From Pseudeuparius sepicola (Eukaryota; Arthropoda; Insecta; Coleoptera; Anthribidae): DNA of 64,000 bases. The stretch spans positions 14,216,001 through 14,280,000 of the forward strand of contig OY987306.1 of assembly GCA_963920635.1 (NCBI GenBank), written 5' to 3'. The translations under genes were made by a program, and so were the position numbers. The notes under the pieces were generated by a model. The model did no database searches. It was given only the letters and a program-made list of their open reading frames with translations, and had not been told where the DNA came from. Positions 57,580 through 64,000 of the stretch are shown here, one piece after another (position 1 is the stretch's first letter; each line of letters starts with the position of its first letter).

Positions 57580-59109
57580 ATTGATATAGCTTGACCTTCA
57601 AGCACACGAGCAACGATGTAGGTACCGGGAGAAAAATAAGTTAGAAAATTATACTTACGAATTTATATCTTTTTTACTAGGACCCATGCACTTATAACGA
57701 TACATTATGTATGAAAGGGCAATATATAGTAAAACAATACTTATGTAACTATATTAAAAATCATAAAACACAAAATCTAAGAGTAAAAAATATGTAATTG
57801 TATTATGTATGAGGAGAGAGAGAGAGAGAGAGAATAAGTTAGAAAGTATACTTACTGATTTATATCTGTTTTCTAGGACTATGGTCAGGACAAAAAAAAA
57901 CATAGTAAAAAATATACAGTGCTATTCATAAAGTTTGCACAAAATGGGAAAAATTTGAATTATTGTATTTTTTGAAAATCTGATTTTGGGATATGTAGGT
58001 GCATGTTTGGTTTACACTATTGCGCCTAAACAGGGTCGTGATGTCGCAGCCCATGCCTGTCAAATTTGACATTTAAAATAAAAAATTGGGAAAAATCAGG
58101 TTCGCCTTGAAAATATCGGAAAAAGTTATTAAGAAAATGTGTTTGTATTGCATTATTGTGCCCCTATGCAAAATTTCAGGAGTATATCACGATGTTCGTT
58201 TTTTCTTAATTATTTATCTTCAATTCATTACAAGGTGGCGCCACACGACAAAAACTTGATTTAATTTTTATTTTCACCTGAATAAAATAGTGACTGTATC
58301 TATTATTAGTTTGGTGACTCCTATAAGGTGTGTTTTTGGAGGATTTGTGTTTTGATCCAGTACGGATTTAATAAGATATGAGAATATTTGGAAAGTGTTA
58401 TTGAGGAGTGCTGTGTTGTAAAACTACTGATTCACAGCGCTAAGAGAACAAAGGCAATAATTGATATAGCTTGACCTTCAAGCACACGAGCAACGATGTA
58501 GGTACCGGGAGAAAAATAAGTTAGAAAATTATACTTACGAATTTATATCTTTTTTACTAGGACCCATGCACTTATAACGGTACATTATGTATGAAATGGC
58601 AATATATAGTAAAACAATACTTATGTAACTATATTAAAAATCATAAAACACAAAATCTAAGAGTAAAAAATATGTAATTGTATTATGTATGAGGAGAGAG
58701 AGAGAGAGAGAGAGAGAATAAGTTAGAAAGTATACTTACTGATTTATATCTGTTTTCTAGGACTATGGTCAGGACAAAAAAAAACATAGTAAAAAATATA
58801 CAGTGCTATTCATAAAGTTTGCACAAAATGGGAAAAATTTGAATTATTGTATTTTTTGAAAATCTGATTTTGGGATATGTAGGTGCATGTTTGGTTTACA
58901 CTATTGCGCCTAAACAGGGTCGTGATGTCGCAGCCCATGCCTGTCAAATTTGACATTTAAAATAAAAAATTGGGAAAAATCAGGTTTGCCTTGAAAATAT
59001 CGGAAAAAGTTATTAAGAAAATGTGTTTGTATTGCATTATTGTGCCCCTATGCAAAATTTCAGGAGTATATCACGATGTTCGTTTTTTCTTAATTATTTA
59101 TCTTCAATT
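57580..59109. repeat. Direct duplication, ~636-650-bp copies spaced ~882 bp
   Basis: 57580-58213 and 58461-59109 are near-identical, from TGATATAGCTTGACC to TTATTTATCTTCAATTC. Each includes a GA microsatellite (57813 and 58692, of different length). The 58214-58456 stretch between them is the segment also present at 52344. Confidence 0.85.
57917..58213 (+). mobile_element. Left half of a Tc1/mariner-type MITE (truncated)
   Basis: Starts TA-CAGTGCTATTCATAAAG as in the complete element at 58801, but stops at 58213 where the 52344-type segment begins. No right end is present. Confidence 0.7.
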
Positions 59110-59669
59110 CGCTACTCGATATTTTTTTCCCGCAAATAACCAAAGAAACTTATTTAGTGGTTCATCTCTTACCAAATACAAATAATACAAATAAATTTCA
59201 ATGCTATGTTAAGGAGAAATATGAGATTTTTTAAAATTGCTATTGTGTAAGAACGCAATCTTGGTGCAAAGACTCTTTCATTTTTGGATAAGTTTATTCC
59301 CTGGGTCAGTGTTGTTATTTTTACTTAAAATACATCCATATTTTGAAATTCAGTGAAAGCTACAGTTTTATCTCGAATTTTATGGGCTCAGTTTCAATTC
59401 CAGGAATATCAAGCAAGAAACATGAATATTCTGATATTCTTCTGAAAATTTGCATAGGGGTACAATAATGCAATACAAACACATCTTCTCAATAAATTTT
59501 TCCGATATTTTCAAGGCAAACCTGATTTTTTACAATTTTTTATTTGACGTCACAACCCTCTCTAGGCCCAATAGTGTAAACAAAACGTGCAGCACATATC
59601 CCAAAATCAGATTTAAAAAATAGAATAATACAAATTTCCCATTTGGTGCAAACTTTATGAATAGCACTG
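58801..59669. mobile_element. Tc1/mariner-type MITE (869 bp)
   Basis: Ends CAGTGCTATTCATAAAGTTT and its complement, with TA on both sides (58799-58800 and 59670-59671). The inverted repeats are long (about 250 bp, with differences). No transposase frame. The 58970-59185 open frame lies in the repeat and is not called. Confidence 0.82.
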
Positions 59670-59793
59670 TATGTAATTAGGTTAAAGTGTTAAAAATACA
59701 AAAAGGATAATAAACAAAATAAATATAAGAAAGAAGCGATTAAAAAAGCAGGACATAAAAAGATTGCTAGGCTAAAATAATACTTTAAAATTT

Positions 59794-60564
59794 CTATAAA
59801 CTAAATTGTTTTAATAGTCTCGCACCGACAACCAAATCTTTTTGTAATTGTTGAATTAATTTGTCACCCTTTATGTCCTGTTTTTTTAATGGCTCCATTT
59901 CACGTCTTCCTTCTGCCTTCTTATCTTGTTCCACCTGTAGCTTCCGCTTCTTCGCTTCATACTTTCGTTTCAGCTCACCTGTCACCCCTTTGACGTATGA
60001 AGATATATCGCCTTTTCCTTCCGGATCTTCAAACTCATCTTCGCTGTCTTGAGTGGGTGGCAAGATGATGACGCTGAAGGCGTCGTCGTCCTCCTGCAGC
60101 TTAATTTTTTTTGCAGCTGCACCCATACCGTAGCGGTAGGGCCTGGGCGAACTGCGAGAAGCAACAGGTAGTTAAAGTTGTTCTTGCGGGGGTGGATATG
60201 TTGTAGACTGAAAAAAAATTTCAATGGGTCTTGAGCTTAATTACCTTTAAAAAAAATGATTTTCAATGTTCGTAGCACATAAAAAAACACTTACTGGGAT
60301 TACCACGTGGCTGTGAATAATTGGTTTCTGTGCAGGTTGACTAGTTGACGGCTAAGACTCGGATTGAGACTGCGACAGGTCCGTCAAATCCTGACTCAGT
60401 GACGGCATGTCAGGGTATGTCTGAAAAAAAAATCATTAGGTTTTAGGCTAAAAAGCGTGGTTAAAAATGTTTCCAACATTCAATGGACTTTGGCCCATTA
60501 GTTTTGTTAAAAAAAGAGTACTTACTGTTTTTTTGAGCGAAAGCGACACTCTGTTGCTAGCCAT
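59794..60564 (-). pseudogene. Three-exon gene of unknown family with two in-frame stops
   Basis: Found by joining splice signals on the minus strand. Exon 1 is 60564-60526 (ATG in a good context, MASNRVSLSLKKT). Intron 1 is 60525-60421 (GTAAGT...TTTTTTCAG). Exon 2 is 60420-60295. Intron 2 is 60294-60208 (GTAAGT...TTTTTTCAG). Exon 3 is 60207-59794, ending in TAA. All three are in phase, 193 codons. Two stops interrupt the frame, TAG 60354-60352 and TAA 60174-60172. Exon 2 is Ser/Gln/Pro-rich. Exon 3 has an acidic DSEDEFEDPEG patch and a lysine-rich predicted coiled coil (ELKRKYEAKKRKLQVEQ). The look is of a nuclear or transposon accessory protein. I do not recognise it. Confidence 0.6.
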
Positions 60565-60819
60565 GATGAGAACACTTTTGTAAACACTTACTAACATGGA
60601 AGTGTGTGAACTAAATGCTCTCTCTGATGTATGACACAATTTATAGGAAATAAATGCAACATCAGCAAAAAAAATTGTGGCCGAAGGCCTGGCCGGGATA
60701 GAATTGGGGCTAGACGAACGCGTCAAGATATTCGCGCATGCGCAGTAGCACAGAATCATCCGTATGAAAATTCCAAATTTTTCAAAAAAATTTTTTTTAA
60801 AAAATGAAGTTTTAAAAGG
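60565..60819 (-). promoter_or_regulatory. Upstream region of the three-exon gene
   Basis: On the minus strand a CCTATAAATTG box lies about 80 nt upstream of the ATG. The remainder is unremarkable, with a GC-richer patch at 60690-60750. Confidence 0.35.
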
Positions 60820-61030
60820 TCCTAAGTCGATTGCAGGGAGAAATTCTGAGAAAAAAGTGACAGAAAGGCCTCAAATAAGCCACTAACTTTGACAAGACAT
60901 AAAGCAGAAGACTCTGTTGCAAGTGTAAATATACAGAAAACGACACTGACCAAAAAAATGTTAGAAAAAAATTCAGATAATATAGGAAATGCCTCTGATC
61001 GAATAAGATCCAATAAAAAAATCCAATACG
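60820..61030 (+). repeat. Diverged unit of the palindrome's 160-175-bp repeat
   Basis: Contains GCAAGTGTAAATATACAGAA, CGACACTGACCAAAAAAATG, and GGAAATGCCTCTGATCGAA in the same order and spacing as the units at 12300-13830, but more diverged. Confidence 0.6.
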
Positions 61031-61786
61031 AGTAAATAAAAATTTAAAATTGACACACTGTGGTCTAGGGTCGACTGCCAATCAGACAGGAGAATTTTTG
61101 TTTACCAATTTTTACTAATTTTTTTTTTTCAAATTTTGCTTTACCAATTTGTTTTCATTTTTCCAATTTTTTTCCGATTTTGAATTTTGAATTTATTTTT
61201 TTTTTAATGAAGGATGTCAAAAAATGCTTACAGGGCAAAAAAAATCTACGACATCTATTATATCTTAAAATATTACATCAAATAAAATCATTTAAAAATT
61301 GCCTGCCTTTTCAGTGTGAATCTTTTCCTAACGTGTGATAATCAAAAACAAAACAGTGACCTCTCCTGAACATAATAAAAGAAAAAATAATAAAAGCTAT
61401 TTGAATGTAAGAAATCGAATTGACAATTGCCCGGGCGGCCCCGGCTTATGATCCCGCTAGCGCCCGCTTTTCGATTTCGTCCGACGCCAGGCGCGTTCAA
61501 CTGGTCAACTGGTCTCATAATTAGGTCATGTGCTTCAAAGTTGAATATCTTGGAAACTAATGACTCTACAAAAAAATGCTTCAAATAAAAGTTGTAGCAT
61601 ATCAAAGGGGATAATCAAATGTTTATAAAAGAAAATTCACAGATGAATAACACCCTGCTGTTTTTTTTATTTGATAAAAGCATTTAGCTTCTTTCTCGGA
61701 ATATATTTCAATAGAAATTTGTTTTTCTAAATTGACATGTATTTTTGCTTCGTTGCCAAATTAATTTTTTGGCGGTTGCGTCTTGG
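61031..61786. other. No gene; upstream of the Polinton-type polymerase
   Basis: Poly-T-rich stretch (61080-61210), then a GC patch (61425-61500) and AT-rich DNA. If the polymerase belongs to a complete Polinton, one terminal repeat should lie in or near here, but its end cannot be fixed without the other terminus. Confidence 0.35.
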
Positions 61787-61795
61787 TATATAAAG
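61787..61795 (+). promoter_or_regulatory. TATA box (TATATAAAG) before the polymerase
   Basis: TATATAAAG sits 57 nt before the ATG at 61852, leaving a leader of about 25-30 nt if transcription starts at the usual distance. Confidence 0.55.
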
Positions 61796-61851
61796 AGCGC
61801 ACATTTTCTCCGTAGAGCAGAGCTGTGTACAAACTGAACCACATCGACATC

Positions 61852-64000
61852 ATGGCTGCAGCAATCGCAGAGGTAAGTGATGATATTGTTAACGTTTGTG
61901 AGAGGGCTTTTCGCTTGATAACAAACGGTATGGATATGAGAACGCGAGAGCGCTGGCATAAACTGATAATAAAAAATATTAGGCTCGTTTATGGTGCTAT
62001 AAAAGCATGTCGCTACAATCCTGGTGCGATGACAAAACTACAAACAAATTTAGGACATTTAAAAAGATTCAGAGTTTACTTAAAAAAGATGAAACACGAG
62101 GGGTGCGGAGTAAAAGCGAGTGGACGCGGTTGGGTCAAATGGGAAGACACTAAGTCCGCATTCAAAAGTAGAATTCGTTCGGGAGTCATTATAAATCTTA
62201 ACATAAAGACATAGTGGATTTCTTGAATGACGCTTTTGGCCTTCTAAAACCACGCTTATCTAGAATTGTAAAAGAATACAACATAATAAAGGTTAACACC
62301 GTTTTCTGTGGAGAATTTATGAAAAAATCGGGAGATGAAGAAATTTTAGACAATAAATATTACGTCACCAACACCATTTTAAAGGCTCTCGAAGAGTTCC
62401 AGGAACGTGATTCTGACTGAGAGCTTCATAGAATTTTATGTTTGGAAGTTAATGTAAACAAAGTCCAAATGGGGAATGGCGGTGGGTCGTACGTGAAATT
62501 ACCGGATGAGATTTTAAAGAAAAGAGCTTGCGTTAACGTTATAAACGATGATGACGCGTGCTTCATGTGGGCTGTCATTTCCGCTCTTTACCCCGTAGAT
62601 CAGCATTCATGTCGCAGGAGTGCGTACCCCCACTACGCGGAGGTTTTGAACCTAGAGGTTGGAGGACTTTCCCGTAACGCTTCCTAAAATCGAAAGGTTC
62701 GAAAAATTAAATGAAATTTCCGTAAACGTATACGCCCTAGAGTTAGTAGGAGAAAATCCGCGTAAATTTTGTACTGGTCCGGTGCGATTGACTAAAAAGA
62801 AGATGGATAGACACGTGAACTTGCTACTCGTTCAGGATCAATATTTCCTAAAATTTAATGACTACGAGACCCCTCCCGCGGAAGGTGTCGAAATGTCAGC
62901 TAGAAAATATAATTTTTGTTGGATTAAAAATTTGTCGCGTCTAATTTCCACGCAAATGAATAAACACAACGGCAAAATGTTCATATGTGACAGATGCCTG
63001 AATTATTTTTAAACCCAGGAAAAATTAGACAACCACACTGTTTACTGTGAACAACAGGTGTCGTTCCCCAAAGAAAAATTTGTCAAGTTTAAAAATTACG
63101 TCTATAAAGAACGCATCCCTTTTGTTATATATTCGGATTTCGAGTCCATGTTAAAACCTTATACCGATTCGGAGGCGATGTCGCAGACTTCCAAGTACCA
63201 AAAATACGAGGCGTTCAGTGCCGTTTTTTATTTTTAATACTCCTACGATGACTCTTTGTCTTTTTTTCAATAGCTATCGAGGGTCCGATTGTATGTCTTG
63301 GTATGCGGATCAAATGGAGGAAATCGCAAAATTCGTTGCGTCGAAATTAACAACCGTGGAACCGATGGATCAAAATATAAGTTTGAAAAATGCCACGGCA
63401 AATTGTCACATTTGTGAAAAATCATTCACTCCCGACGATATCATAGTCCGTGATCATTGCCATTTGTCTTCTAGGTTTCGTGGGTACGCCCATCAGGCAT
63501 GCAATCTAAATTACCGAAACTCGTTCGTGATTCCAGTGGTATTTCATAATTTCAGCGGCTACGACAGTCATTTCATTATCAGGGACCTTGCCAAGCGCAC
63601 TCATATCTCCCTTCTTCCCATCAATAAAGAAAAATATATAAGTTTTACGATTTTCAATAATGAAACCAGTGTAAAATTTCGTTTTATGGATTCCTTCAGA
63701 TTCATGGGATTTTCTCTTGAGACACTAGCCTCCTCTCTTAAAAGCAAGGATTTCGTTAACACTAAAAAGGAATTTTATGACATACCTTCGGATCAGTTGA
63801 CCCTATTAACTAGAAAAGGCGTTTTTTGTTATGACTACATCGACAATTTAGAGAAATTACAAGAGACTTCGCTTCCAACTATCGATAAATTTTATAACAA
63901 ACTAAATGACACCAATATCAATGAAAATGAATACGCTCACGCTCAACTGGTTTGGGAAAAATTCGATAGAGGCACGATCGGTGAATACTCGGATCTGTAC
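61852..64000 (+). pseudogene. polB: Protein-primed family-B DNA polymerase (Polinton/adintovirus type), broken, runs off the end
   Basis: The N-terminal region is spread over four frames. 61852-62214 ends SGVIINLNIKT. 62205-62420 has VNTVFCGEFMKKSGDEEI and LEEFQERDS. 62442-62687 has NDDDACFMWAVISALYP. 62659 onward has KMFICDRCLNYF. Stops follow in frame at 63010-63012 and 63235-63237, then a frameshift near 63265, after which it stays open to the window end. Motifs are VIYSDFESML (exonuclease I), a Cys/His cluster CHICEK...RDHCHLSSRFRGYAH...CN like endonuclease VII, and VFHNFSGYDSHFI (exonuclease II). The polymerase palm lies beyond the window. In intact relatives it replicates the linear element from a protein primer. 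At least five lesions make this copy inactive. Confidence 0.82.

Noticed and set aside
1..64000. CRISPR arrays, bacterial operons or ribosomal RNA genes
   Set aside because: None were seen. The repeats are eukaryotic satellites and transposon ends, and gene signals are of eukaryotic type (TATA, AATAAA, GT-AG introns).

Overview
The window reads as nuclear DNA of an arthropod, most probably an insect. It is AT-rich and crowded with transposons, and carries R1-like LINEs, gypsy/errantivirus-type retroelements with env, Tc1/mariner-type MITEs, hAT and DUF7869 transposases, and a Polinton-type DNA polymerase. No intact single-copy host gene could be supported. Nearly every recognisable protein is a transposon or virus-like gene, and nearly all are broken by stops or frameshifts. 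All alignments were made by eye, so percentages and ages are not given.

Layout. 2.0-4.3 kb: hAT-type transposase pseudogene (-) and a foldback element. 4.9-6.0 kb: R1-like LINE remnant. 6.6-23.7 kb: a single 17.1-kb palindromic element bounded by a 6-bp direct repeat (TAGAGG). Its two arms meet at a 40-bp spacer, and the right arm contains a 2.7-kb DNA transposon with a DUF7869-type transposase. The palindrome sits inside a degenerate tandem repeat array (6.2-6.6 and 23.7-26.0 kb) that also holds two small MITEs.

26.0-41.7 kb: an errantivirus-like element (A, minus strand: gag, protease, RT, RNase H, a macro domain, integrase, env, 3' LTR). A second errantivirus-like element (B, plus strand, 28.5-36.2 kb) is inserted into its integrase. 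Element A carries an ADP-ribose-binding macro domain of TARG1/OARD1 type between RNase H and integrase; B lacks it. 41.7-49.2 kb: an inverted copy of A's gag/leader enclosed in a foldback element, a second copy of that foldback family, and a small unknown gene.

49.4-51.2 kb: a second R1-like LINE (endonuclease-RT). 51.7-52.0 kb: a distant relative of the small unknown gene. 53-56.8 kb: a satellite of about 120-bp units whose orientation flips once near 55.0 kb. 57.6-59.7 kb: a duplicated segment with a Tc1/mariner-type MITE. 59.8-60.6 kb: a three-exon pseudogene (-) found through splice signals. 61.8-64.0 kb: the start of a protein-primed family-B DNA polymerase of Polinton/adintovirus type, broken and running off the end.

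The two strongest candidates for something undescribed are the 17-kb palindrome, whose termini and 6-bp duplication resemble a Polinton although it codes for nothing recognisable, and the macro domain inside a retroelement Pol.
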